Source: Luteolibacter sp. Y139
GTDB taxonomy: Bacteria; Verrucomicrobiota; Verrucomicrobiia; Verrucomicrobiales; Akkermansiaceae
Direction of reading: 5' to 3'
Assembly: GCF_038066715.1 (NCBI RefSeq)
Contig: NZ_JBBUKT010000004.1
Location: 372,001-436,000, forward strand
DNA: 64,000 nt
Numbering within the stretch: the first letter of the stretch is position 1; the number at the start of each line of letters is the position of its first letter. This document shows positions 41,285 to 48,932 of the stretch, piece after piece. The notes beneath the pieces are model-generated. The model was not told the DNA's origin, ran no database searches, and saw only the letters and a list, made by a program, of their open reading frames with translations. The translations under genes and the position numbers were made by a program.

Positions 41285-41983
41285 ATGCCCACGCCTTCCG
41301 GTTCTCCTGTTTACGCATTGATGCTGCTGCTCGGCATCGTCATCGGAGCGGTGTATTGGTTCCGGGTTTCGAAGACGGATGGGCGGCTGCCTTTGATTTA
41401 CTTCGGGGGATTGGTGGGGGCGTTTGCGGGGGCGAAGATCGCCTACCTGCTCTCGGAGGGGTGGATGCATTTCCATCATCCGCTGCGGTGGCAGCTGTGG
41501 CTTTCGGGGAAGTCGATCATCGGGGCACTGCCCGGAGGTTGGGCGGGAGTGGAGATCGTGAAGCGGTCGATGGGGTATCGGGCGGTGACGGGGGATCGAT
41601 TTGCGCTGCTGCTGCCGGTGCCGCTGATTCTCGGGAGGATCGGTTGTCTGTATGCGGGGTGTTGTCTGGGGATCGAGTGTTCGTTCGGGAGGTGGCCGGC
41701 GGTTGAGGTGGAGATCGGGTTTCAGGTGTTGGCGCTAGTGGCACTGCTGGTGATGAAGGCGAGGCGCTGGCAGACGGGGCAGCATTTTCATCTGTATCTG
41801 ATGGCGTATGGGCTCTTCCGCTTCGGTCATGAATTCCTGCGGGCGACGCCGAAGCCTTTTGGCGGATTGTCCGGGTATCAGTTGATTGCGCTGGCGACAG
41901 TGATTGCGGCGGGGGTGGCTTATCGGAGGCGGCGCGGGATAGCTCAGGAGGTGCAGGCAATGGACGCGGGTTTTCCTGGCTAA
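41285..41983 (+). CDS. Prolipoprotein diacylglyceryl transferase (Lgt)-like membrane protein
   Basis: A 232-residue polytopic membrane protein. The Lgt signature region reads PLILGRIGCLYAGCCLG (residues 113-129), the GR-x-GC-x-AGCC-x-G variant found in many Lgt homologs; upstream SIIGALPGGWAGVE (78-90) corresponds to the conserved Gly-rich loop, and HLYLMAYGLFRFGHEFLR (175-192) is the C-terminal Lgt block with Arg and Glu. Lgt moves diacylglycerol from phosphatidylglycerol to the Cys of prolipoproteins. At 232 residues it is shorter than E. coli Lgt (291). It lies inside the paralog run, seven bases after member 5, so it may be a specialised paralog serving that system and not the housekeeping enzyme. 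Confidence 0.82.
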   Translation: MPTPSGSPVYALMLLLGIVIGAVYWFRVSKTDGRLPLIYFGGLVGAFAGAKIAYLLSEGWMHFHHPLRWQLWLSGKSIIGALPGGWAGVEIVKRSMGYRAVTGDRFALLLPVPLILGRIGCLYAGCCLGIECSFGRWPAVEVEIGFQVLALVALLVMKARRWQTGQHFHLYLMAYGLFRFGHEFLRATPKPFGGLSGYQLIALATVIAAGVAYRRRRGIAQEVQAMDAGFPG

Positions 41984-42058
41984 CAGGAAGCTCCTCTCGC
42001 TTGGAAGAAGCGCAAATTTTCGTGACCTTGGGCGGCTAGTCCGCTTTGGTGAAATGCG

Positions 42059-42433
42059 ATGTTGCAGCGGCCGGATTATGAGAGACCTCCGGACCGTCCA
42101 CCGTCCAATTCGGCGATCGCTTGTTATCGTTTCGTGCTTTGGCTGATGCCAACGTGTGTGGCGATCGTGGCCGCGATCGGATTGGCGGTGCTTCTGAGGG
42201 GTGTGAGCAAGAGTGTGGTCGCCTTGTGGCTGCTCGTGACTGTCGGATCCACGGTTGCGATTGGGATGTTGGAGGCCCGGCTTCAGGTCGCGAGCGGGGA
42301 GATTCGGATTGAGAAGCGTTCGGCCGCCGCTTGGCAGTTTTCGTTGATTCAGGTTTTCGTTCTCGTTCCAGTGCTGATCTTCTTGCTTGTGCTTTTTCTG
42401 CTCGGGCCAGGTGGCATCAAGATCTCGTGCTGA
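42059..42433 (+). CDS. Small membrane protein, paralog family member 6 (124 aa)
   Basis: Starts MLQRPDYERPPDRPPSNSAI and continues ACYRFVLWLMPTCVAIVAAI. Helices lie at about residues 22-45, 53-72 and 93-117. The mid motif is LEARLQVASGEIR, with CQQR lost. It is separated from the Lgt-like gene by 75 bases, the longest gap in the run, and is followed by 141 bases before kduI, so it is the last member. Its N-terminal WMMP-type core is unmistakably that of members 1-5, which shows the Lgt-like gene lies within the expanded family and not beside it. Confidence 0.72.
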   Translation: MLQRPDYERPPDRPPSNSAIACYRFVLWLMPTCVAIVAAIGLAVLLRGVSKSVVALWLLVTVGSTVAIGMLEARLQVASGEIRIEKRSAAAWQFSLIQVFVLVPVLIFLLVLFLLGPGGIKISC

Positions 42434-42574
42434 CCGGGTCGGTTTGCGGCTCGCTTCAATGGCTTTCCATGGATAGCAAACAGGGTGTTTTCCGGTGGGC
42501 GGGGATTCGTTGAATGGCGGGTCTTCCGGCTTGGCGTCACTGGCGTTCTGGCGGTTCCATAATTTTCTCATCCC

Positions 42575-43405
42575 ATGCGAGTCATCCACGCCCCGTCTCC
42601 GAACGAAACCGCCGCTCTCGACACTGCTTCGCTGCGCGAGGCTTTTCTGGTGGAGGAGTTGTTCCAGCCCGGGAAGCTGACTTTGGTTTATACGGATCTG
42701 GATCGGGCGATCGTGGGGTCGGCGGTGCCGGGGGCTGTGCCGCTGGAGTTGGATGCGGGCGAAGAACTACGGGCGCAGTATTTCTGCGAGCGGCGGGAGA
42801 TCGGGGTGATGAATTTTGCGGGCAAGGGTTCCGTGACGGTGGACGGCACGATGTATGAGCTGGAGAAGTGCGACTGCCTCTACATCGGGCGGGGGAGCCG
42901 GGTGGTTTCGTTTGCCAGCGATGATGCGGGGGAGCCGGCGGAGTTTTATTTGATCAGCTATCCGGCGCATGCGGCTTACCCGACGACGAAGGCGACGCCG
43001 GCGGATGCGAATCGCGTGGAACTGGGCAGCAAGGAGGAGTGCAATGAGCGGACGATCTGCCAGTACATCCATGAGAACGGGATCAAGAGCTGCCAGCTGG
43101 TGCTAGGGTATACGGAGTTCAAGCCGGGGAGCATCTGGAACACGATGCCGGCTCACACGCACCTGCGGAGGAGTGAGGTGTATTGCTACTTCGATGTGCC
43201 GGCGGGTCATGCGGTGCTGCACATGATGGGCGAGCCGGATGAGACGCGGCCGCTGTGGGTGCATGACAAGCAGGCGGTGCTTTCGCCGGCGTGGTCGATT
43301 CACTGCGGCTGCGGGACGGCGGCGTATCGATTTGTGTGGGCGATGGGTGGGGAGAACCAGGCGTTCACTGACATGGACAAGATCGCGATTTCGGATTTGC
43401 GATGA
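42575..43405 (+). CDS. kduI: 5-dehydro-4-deoxy-D-glucuronate isomerase
   Basis: A 276-residue cupin-type enzyme close to the normal length (about 278). KduI converts 5-keto-4-deoxyuronate, the spontaneous product of unsaturated uronates, to 3-deoxy-D-glycero-2,5-hexodiulosonate in pectin breakdown. Family blocks are present: EELFQPGKLTLVYTDLDRAI, GVMNFAGKGSVTVDG, DCLYIGRGSRVV, the metal-binding NTMPAHTHLRRSEVYCYFD with two His and Glu, and SIHCGCGTAAYRFVWAMGGE near the end. It overlaps kduD by four bases (ATGA). The two likely form an operon that serves the rhamnogalacturonan lyase further downstream. Confidence 0.95.
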   Translation: MRVIHAPSPNETAALDTASLREAFLVEELFQPGKLTLVYTDLDRAIVGSAVPGAVPLELDAGEELRAQYFCERREIGVMNFAGKGSVTVDGTMYELEKCDCLYIGRGSRVVSFASDDAGEPAEFYLISYPAHAAYPTTKATPADANRVELGSKEECNERTICQYIHENGIKSCQLVLGYTEFKPGSIWNTMPAHTHLRRSEVYCYFDVPAGHAVLHMMGEPDETRPLWVHDKQAVLSPAWSIHCGCGTAAYRFVWAMGGENQAFTDMDKIAISDLR

Positions 43406-44172
43406 GCGTGTTCTCCAAATTCTCTCTGGCCGGGAAGACGGCTCTCGTGACCGGATGCAAGCGTGGCATCGGGTTTGCGATGGCGGAGGGGCTTGCGGAG
43501 GCGGGGGCGGATATCATCGGGGTGAGCGCTTCGCTGGAGGAAAGCGGCAGTGAGATTGAGAAAGCGGTGACTGCGCATGGTCGCAGGTTCACGGCGTATC
43601 GATGCGACTTCGCGGATCGGGCTGCGGTGAAGGCTTTCGCGGCGAAGGTGCTGGAGGAGCAGGGAGTGCCGGACATCCTCGTGAACAACGCCGGGGTGAT
43701 CCAACGGACACCGGTGGCGGAGCATCCGGATGAGATGTGGTTCGACGTGATTGACGTGAACCTGAATGCGCCGTTTTTGCTGAGCCGCGAGATTGGGGCT
43801 AGGATGATCGAGCGCGGATCGGGGAAGGTGATCTTCACGGCTTCGCTGCTGACCTTTCAGGGCGGGATCAATGTCCCGGGCTATGCAGCGTCGAAGGGTG
43901 GCATCGGACAGCTCACGAAGGCGCTGGCGAATGAATGGGGGCCGAAGGGCTTGCAGGTGAATGCAATCGCGCCGGGCTACATTGCGACGGATAATACCGA
44001 GGCGCTGCGGAATGATCCGGCGCGGGAGCAGGCGATCCTTTCACGCATACCTGCGGGGCGGTGGGGCGAGCCGGATGACTTCAAGGGTCCGGTGATCTTC
44101 CTGGCCAGTGCCGCTTCGGATTATGTGAACGGGGAGATCCTCGTCGTGGATGGCGGGTGGATGGGGAGGTGA
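43402..44172 (+). CDS. kduD: 2-dehydro-3-deoxy-D-gluconate 5-dehydrogenase (SDR)
   Basis: A 256-residue short-chain dehydrogenase. The cofactor motif is TGCKRGIG (residues 18-25), NNAG lies near 89-92, the catalytic Ser is in FTASLLTFQGG and the Tyr/Lys pair in YAASKGG. The end DYVNGEILVVDGGWMGR is typical. KduD reduces 3-deoxy-D-glycero-2,5-hexodiulosonate to 2-keto-3-deoxygluconate. The start overlaps the kduI stop, and kduI-kduD order in one transcript supports this over the many other SDR options. Confidence 0.93.
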   Translation: MSVFSKFSLAGKTALVTGCKRGIGFAMAEGLAEAGADIIGVSASLEESGSEIEKAVTAHGRRFTAYRCDFADRAAVKAFAAKVLEEQGVPDILVNNAGVIQRTPVAEHPDEMWFDVIDVNLNAPFLLSREIGARMIERGSGKVIFTASLLTFQGGINVPGYAASKGGIGQLTKALANEWGPKGLQVNAIAPGYIATDNTEALRNDPAREQAILSRIPAGRWGEPDDFKGPVIFLASAASDYVNGEILVVDGGWMGR

Positions 44173-44183
44173 TGGCTTTCGCC

Positions 44184-45071
44184 CTATTCCGGCAGTGGCT
44201 CCCTACGCTTGATCCATTCCTCAGGGATGGCAGCTGATCCGGTGTAGCAAGTGACCACGCCGCCGATGATGGCGCAGATCGTGTCCCGATCCACGCCGCC
44301 AAGCAAACCCAGCCGGATCGCTTTCTCGAAGTCGCCCAGGGATTGGCCGCAGCACCACAAGGCAAATGGAACGGTGTCCTGCGCGGACATTTCGTGTCCC
44401 GCGCCAAGGACAGACACGGGGAACTGGATGGACCCAACAGAGCTCATTTCCCGCGCCTTGAAAAGCCGGGATCGAACCTCGCTCTCCGGGACAAGCTCTG
44501 CCACCCGATTCAGGAAATCTTCGTGGCAAGCAGGCCTTCCCGCGGCGCGCAAATCACACGCAACACTGGCCGCCACGGCTACTGCGATGGCACCGGCGAT
44601 TCCTTCGGGATGAGCGTGGGTCACCTCTGCAGCCAGTGCTGCATGGTGCCGGACCAAGTCGTCAGAACCCGCAAAGTAAGCCCCGATCGGCGCGGCTCTC
44701 ATGGCAGCGCCATTTCCGTAGGAGCCTTGGCCTTCGAAGAGCGAGTAAGCCACCGATCGCCAATGCTCTCCCTCGCGGATCCTCATGAGGGCCCGATGCA
44801 TCGCTGGCCCATATGCCCGGTCATAACTGTAGCCATGGGCAAAGCTCATCGCCAAGGCGTCTTGGTCGATGCGACCGAGATTCAGCAACATCGACAGAAC
44901 CGAGAGAGACATCTCCGTGTCGTCGGTGTAGTGCCATGGCGCTTCTGGCAGATAATCCCCTCGCAGGACCCTCTCTTCAAGGTCGGCCTGAAGGCTGAAG
45001 AAGCATTGCCCAAGGGCATCGCCCACTGAAAGCCCTTGGATCGATTCGATGGCTCTCTCAGTAGGAGTCAT
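44184..45071 (-). CDS. ADP-ribosylglycohydrolase family protein
   Basis: A 295-residue all-helical enzyme of the DraG/ARH family. The metal-binding motifs are present: GLSVGDALGQ near residue 14, YTDDTEMSL (48-56), GSYGNGAAMRAAPIG, VTHAHPEGIAGAIAVA and GGVDRDTICAIIGG near the C-terminus. These enzymes remove ADP-ribose from Arg or other residues, or cleave related N-glycosidic bonds, using two Mg ions. The substrate cannot be read from sequence. It stands alone on the minus strand, converging with kduD 11 bases away. Confidence 0.92.
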   Translation of the reverse strand: MTPTERAIESIQGLSVGDALGQCFFSLQADLEERVLRGDYLPEAPWHYTDDTEMSLSVLSMLLNLGRIDQDALAMSFAHGYSYDRAYGPAMHRALMRIREGEHWRSVAYSLFEGQGSYGNGAAMRAAPIGAYFAGSDDLVRHHAALAAEVTHAHPEGIAGAIAVAVAASVACDLRAAGRPACHEDFLNRVAELVPESEVRSRLFKAREMSSVGSIQFPVSVLGAGHEMSAQDTVPFALWCCGQSLGDFEKAIRLGLLGGVDRDTICAIIGGVVTCYTGSAAIPEEWIKRREPLPE

Positions 45072-45164
45072 GTTACGAATATTACAGCAATGGTCGGCAT
45101 CACGGATGGGTGCAGCTTCTTGGTCGATATCGGGATAAGGTGGCGTGGCGATGGTATTCCGAAA

Positions 45165-45479
45165 TCATCCTTCAACCTTGACTCCCATAAGCCCAAGAAT
45201 TCCGAGGAGTGTCACCGACAACGTCGTGCTGGTCATCCAGACTGCCATTGCAACAAGCCAATAAGTGAATGGCGCCCTTTTCCTCCAATAGGGCCAAACT
45301 GCGAAGACCGACACCACGAAGAAGAGAGCCATTATCGCTGGCACGGGCATATGGAAAACACTCAGCCCCAGGAAAAAGACCGGAGGGAACACAGCGACTC
45401 CAATCATGTACTTCCAGTAAAGCCGAAGTGCCGTTTCCAAGGGGAGTCGAGAGGCGGATGCAGGCGGAGTAGAGTTCAT
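45165..45479 (-). CDS. Small membrane protein (104 aa, three helices)
   Basis: The ATG at 45479 gives MNSTPPASASRLPLETALRL; a longer frame upstream overlaps the preceding gene and is Arg-rich. Hydrophobic helices lie at about residues 25-43, 46-64 and 74-98. A basic segment WPYWRKRAPFTYW separates the second and third. Length and layout loosely recall the paralog family at 39424-42433, but the WYRF and MMP motifs are absent. I do not recognise the family. It follows the secreted protein gene on the minus strand. Confidence 0.6.
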   Translation of the reverse strand: MNSTPPASASRLPLETALRLYWKYMIGVAVFPPVFFLGLSVFHMPVPAIMALFFVVSVFAVWPYWRKRAPFTYWLVAMAVWMTSTTLSVTLLGILGLMGVKVEG

Positions 45480-45501
45480 GTCGTTGCGACTGCTTCGAGA
45501 A

Positions 45502-46143
45502 TTACTCGGAGGGATCCTTTGAATCATCGGCTTCAGACGAAGCGGCATCTGGCTCTGCTGGTGCCTTTGGTTCGAATCTCACGAACTTCCCGTCCTGCCA
45601 GCGGATGAAAATCTCTGTTAGAAAGTGTCCGGTGCCGCCGATGAAGCCGGTTATCTTGAAGCTTCCAGAGCGTTCGCTTTTCAGGTCATTGGCAGTCCAA
45701 TCGTAGTGTAGGCCCGGAAAGGCAGTGGCGTATAGAACGGGAATGCATAGCTTGGGCTCTGGGCCGGGATCGTTTTTCCTGGTTACAATCAGGATGCTTT
45801 CCGCAAAGACGAGGCCCAGATCGATGTTCTTGTCGGAAACGTAGCGGATGCAGAGTAGTTCTTGGCCTCTGGGATCATGGCCCAATGAACTCAGCGCAGC
45901 GTAGTACCCGGCAAGGGGCTTCCATGTGTAGCTCTCGGGCTCCTGAAGCTTCTGATTGATCTGAAACTCCGGCATGTGGGTCAGGAAGTGTCGCAGCGGC
46001 TTCTCTTCACGAGGAATCTGAAAGACGGGGCCTTTTTCGGATTCGGCCGCGTCGGGCACGGCGAGGTAGGGGCCGCCGGAGTCCGCGGCAAGTGGGAGGA
46101 TCTGTGAGACGATCAGCGTGGCGAACAGGAAAAGCCGGTTCAT
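45502..46143 (-). CDS. Secreted hypothetical protein (213 aa)
   Basis: The protein has a signal peptide (MNRLFLFATLIVSQILPLAA, cleavage near LAA-DS). The mature part contains REEKPLRHFLTHMPEFQIN, a beta-rich core (ELLCIRYVSDKNIDLGLVFA) and an acidic Ser/Asp/Glu tail ending SKDPSE. I do not recognise the family. It is the upstream gene of a minus-strand pair with the small membrane protein, 22 bases apart, and is divergent from the symporter gene across 256 bases. Confidence 0.62.
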   Translation of the reverse strand: MNRLFLFATLIVSQILPLAADSGGPYLAVPDAAESEKGPVFQIPREEKPLRHFLTHMPEFQINQKLQEPESYTWKPLAGYYAALSSLGHDPRGQELLCIRYVSDKNIDLGLVFAESILIVTRKNDPGPEPKLCIPVLYATAFPGLHYDWTANDLKSERSGSFKITGFIGGTGHFLTEIFIRWQDGKFVRFEPKAPAEPDAASSEADDSKDPSE

Positions 46144-46399
46144 GGCGGTAGGGCAGTGCTAAGGCGAGGATAGGATCGCCTGATGCCTTATGATTACGTT
46201 GCAATCCTGGCGATGATTCCAGCGATAACTGAACCGGGGAAAAAGAATGACGGGTAGCCGCGAAGGCGCAGCGTGACGTCGCCGAGCCGGGGTGCTAACC
46301 ATGGAAACCAAGGTCCAGTGCGGGTTCCGGGCGAGGTTGGCGTTTTGATGTCCGTTCTCCGGGAGTCTGAACCCTCTCCTGATCCATGAACCCGCGACG

Positions 46400-48163
46400 A
46401 TGATCACCACTTTCGATTACCTCATCATCGGGGTGTACCTGGTCTTCATGCTGGCGATCGGGCTGGGTTTCCGGAAGATGAGCAAGAACACGTCCGACTA
46501 CTTCCGGGCGGGCGGGGCGATGCCGTGGTGGTTGACGGGGGCGTCGGCGTGGATCTTCAGCTTCAGTGCGTGGACGTTCACGGGGGCGGCGGGGAAGGTG
46601 TATGAGACGGGGACGCTGGTGCTGCTGGTATTCTACGCGACGATCGTGGCGCTGATCTTTGCGATGCGGTGGACGTGTGTGCGGTTCCGGCGGATGCGGG
46701 TGATCACGTGGATGGAGGCGGTGCGGATTCGGTTCGGGCCTTTCAACGAGCAGTTCTACACGTGGATCAAGTTGCCGCTGCTGCTGTTCTTCGCGGGGCT
46801 GGGGCTGAATGCGATCGGGGTGTTCATGTCATCGGTGTTCGCGATGGACATGAATGTGATGTTGATCGCGCTGGGCGTGGTGGTGACGCTGGTGGCCTTC
46901 GCCGGTGGTTCGTGGGCGGTGCTGGCGAGTGACTTCGTGCAGGCGTTCCTGATCATGACGATCACGATCTGCACGGCGATCATGGTGCTGGTGCGGCCGG
47001 AGATCGGGGGGCTGGGGGGATTGATGGAGAAGGTGCCGAGCGCGCATTTCCATTGGGGTGAATTGGCGAGGCCGCAGTTGATCGTGCTGTGGTGCCTGGG
47101 GACGCTGTGGCTGAAGTTTTCCGACGAGAACAACATCGAGCGCTCGACGATGTACCTGATGACGCGGAGCGATGCGGATGCGCGGAAGATGGTGCTGATC
47201 CCATTGGTTGGGATGCTGGTGGGGCCGCTGATCTGGTTCATTCCATCGATGGCGGCGACAATCCTGCATCCGGATCTGGCGGCGGAGTTTCCGAACCTGA
47301 AGCAGCCGCATGAGGCGGCCTTTGTCTCGGTGGCGATGGATGTGATGCCGCAGGGGCTGTTAGGCTTGCTGCTTTCGGCGATGCTTGGTGCGACGGTGAC
47401 GAGCATGGATGCGGGGCTGAACAAGAACGTGGGGATTGCGATCCGGAGCTTTTACAAGCCGGTGCTGCGGCCCGATGCGTCCGAGAAGCATCTGCTGGTG
47501 GCGGGGAAGATTTGCACGCTGGTCTTTGGCGCGGTGATCATTTTGTTCGCGCTCTACATTAACAAGATCCGGGACACGAACCTGTTCGACTTCGTAAACC
47601 AGCTCGCGGCCTACTTCCTGATGCCGCTGGCGTTGCCGTTGATCTACGGGCTGTTCTACCGGCGCACGCCGGGTTGGTCGGCGTGGAGCACGGCGCTGGT
47701 GGCGGGGGCGGCGACTTGGGCGATTGGGAAGGTCTGCACGCCGGAGTGGTTCCAGCAGGTGATGGGATGGGAGAAGCCGCTGAACGGGGATGAGAAGACG
47801 TATCTAAAGCTGGGGATCACGACGATGGGGGGAACGGTGGTGGTGGGGTCGGCGTGGTTCTTCTTCACGAGTCTCTTTTACAAGCAGGCGCCGGTGGAGG
47901 AGCGGGAGCGGATCGAGGGATTTTTTGAGAAGCTGGAGACATCGGTGGACGAGCATGGGGTGGGGGAGGTGCAGACTTCGGTGTATCGGCTGCTGGGGAC
48001 GATGTGTCTGGCGTATGGGGTGTTTATCCTGATGCTGATGGCGATTCCGAATCCATTGGGCGGGCGGATGGCGTTTTTGTTCGTGGGGGGGACGTTTTGT
48101 GTGGTGGGGGTGTTGTTGAGGAGGGCGGGAAGGACGGTGGTGGAGGTGGCGCGGCGAGAGTAA
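46400..48163 (+). CDS. Sodium:solute symporter (SSS family)
   Basis: A 587-residue polytopic membrane protein with about 13-14 helices. SSS family features are visible: the opening FDYLIIGVYLVFMLAIGL, SDYFRAGGAMPWWLTGASAW in the first loop, SFSAWTFTGAAGKVYETG, WAVLASDFVQAF, and GLLLSAMLGATVTSMDAGLN in the region where the second sodium-site Ser/Thr residues lie in SGLT-like carriers. It should import a sugar or organic acid with Na+. Given the kdu genes upstream and the PL11 lyase downstream, an unsaturated uronate or rhamnogalacturonan fragment is a fair guess but not shown by sequence. Confidence 0.9.
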   Translation: MITTFDYLIIGVYLVFMLAIGLGFRKMSKNTSDYFRAGGAMPWWLTGASAWIFSFSAWTFTGAAGKVYETGTLVLLVFYATIVALIFAMRWTCVRFRRMRVITWMEAVRIRFGPFNEQFYTWIKLPLLLFFAGLGLNAIGVFMSSVFAMDMNVMLIALGVVVTLVAFAGGSWAVLASDFVQAFLIMTITICTAIMVLVRPEIGGLGGLMEKVPSAHFHWGELARPQLIVLWCLGTLWLKFSDENNIERSTMYLMTRSDADARKMVLIPLVGMLVGPLIWFIPSMAATILHPDLAAEFPNLKQPHEAAFVSVAMDVMPQGLLGLLLSAMLGATVTSMDAGLNKNVGIAIRSFYKPVLRPDASEKHLLVAGKICTLVFGAVIILFALYINKIRDTNLFDFVNQLAAYFLMPLALPLIYGLFYRRTPGWSAWSTALVAGAATWAIGKVCTPEWFQQVMGWEKPLNGDEKTYLKLGITTMGGTVVVGSAWFFFTSLFYKQAPVEERERIEGFFEKLETSVDEHGVGEVQTSVYRLLGTMCLAYGVFILMLMAIPNPLGGRMAFLFVGGTFCVVGVLLRRAGRTVVEVARRE

Positions 48164-48234
48164 GGGGACGGTGCCAGAAGAAGGATGGTTGATGCCGGCG
48201 GTCACTCATCCTAGACCTTCCCAAGCTAGTGCCC

Positions 48235-48873
48235 ATGCGATCCATCGAAGAGCTCGTCGATATTCAGGACTCCGCCTTGCCCTTCGTCCGGGAGGCGGTG
48301 GAAGCACACCCCGGGAGATGCGTGATGCATCCGCCATCGGAGACGGCTGCGGACGCGCTGTATCGCTGCCAAGTGACAACCCGTTCGCCGATGGGTGCGA
48401 TCGTTTATCATACGGGCGGGATCAGCGTGCTGGATGGCTGGGTGCGAATCCTCGGTTCGGGTTGCCCCGCCATTCCTCGCAGCTTGCCGGAATGGAATGA
48501 GGGACGGACAGCGGGGTTCTACTTGGTGGCGGACGATGCGTTCGGAGGATTCTTCGCCCTGGATGGAGGAGCACTGGGACCCGGGAAGGGCGAGGTCTTC
48601 TATTTTTCTCCGCGAAGCCTCGATTGGGTGGAGCTGGAGTGCACCTACAGCCAGTTCCTGGTCTGGGCCTGCTCCGATTTCCGAGGGTTCTATGACGACA
48701 TGATCTGGCCGGGTTGCGAGAGTGCCATCGCAGGGTTGGGGCCGGATCGTTGCTTGTTCTTTTGGCCGCCGCTGTGGACTACGGAGTGCGTGCTGCCTCC
48801 GGGTGAGATCAAGGATGTGCCTGTGGCCGAAGCGTGGGGATTTCAGATGGATGCGGCCCGGCAATTGGGATGA
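48235..48873 (+). CDS. DUF2625 family protein
   Basis: The ATG at 48235 gives 212 residues starting MRSIEELVDIQDSA; a GTG six bases upstream is possible, but the family normally opens MRSLxEL. DUF2625 blocks are easy to read: CQVTTRSPMGAIVYHTGGIS, DGWVRILGSG, ADDAFGGFFALDGGALG, FYFSPRSLDWVELE, and FFWPPLWTTE towards the end. The function of the family is unknown. There is no signal peptide. It sits between the symporter and the rhamnogalacturonan lyase gene. Confidence 0.88.
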   Translation: MRSIEELVDIQDSALPFVREAVEAHPGRCVMHPPSETAADALYRCQVTTRSPMGAIVYHTGGISVLDGWVRILGSGCPAIPRSLPEWNEGRTAGFYLVADDAFGGFFALDGGALGPGKGEVFYFSPRSLDWVELECTYSQFLVWACSDFRGFYDDMIWPGCESAIAGLGPDRCLFFWPPLWTTECVLPPGEIKDVPVAEAWGFQMDAARQLG

Positions 48874-48932
48874 CGCAGGAGCTGAGCCCGTCACCTCCAT
48901 TCGGGTGATGGCGCGGGGTCGGTTTCCGGGCG

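Noticed and set aside
45569-45580. GGTTCGAATCTC, resembling a tRNA T-loop
   Set aside because: It lies inside the secreted-protein gene at 45502-46143 and no acceptor, anticodon or D stem can be drawn around it.
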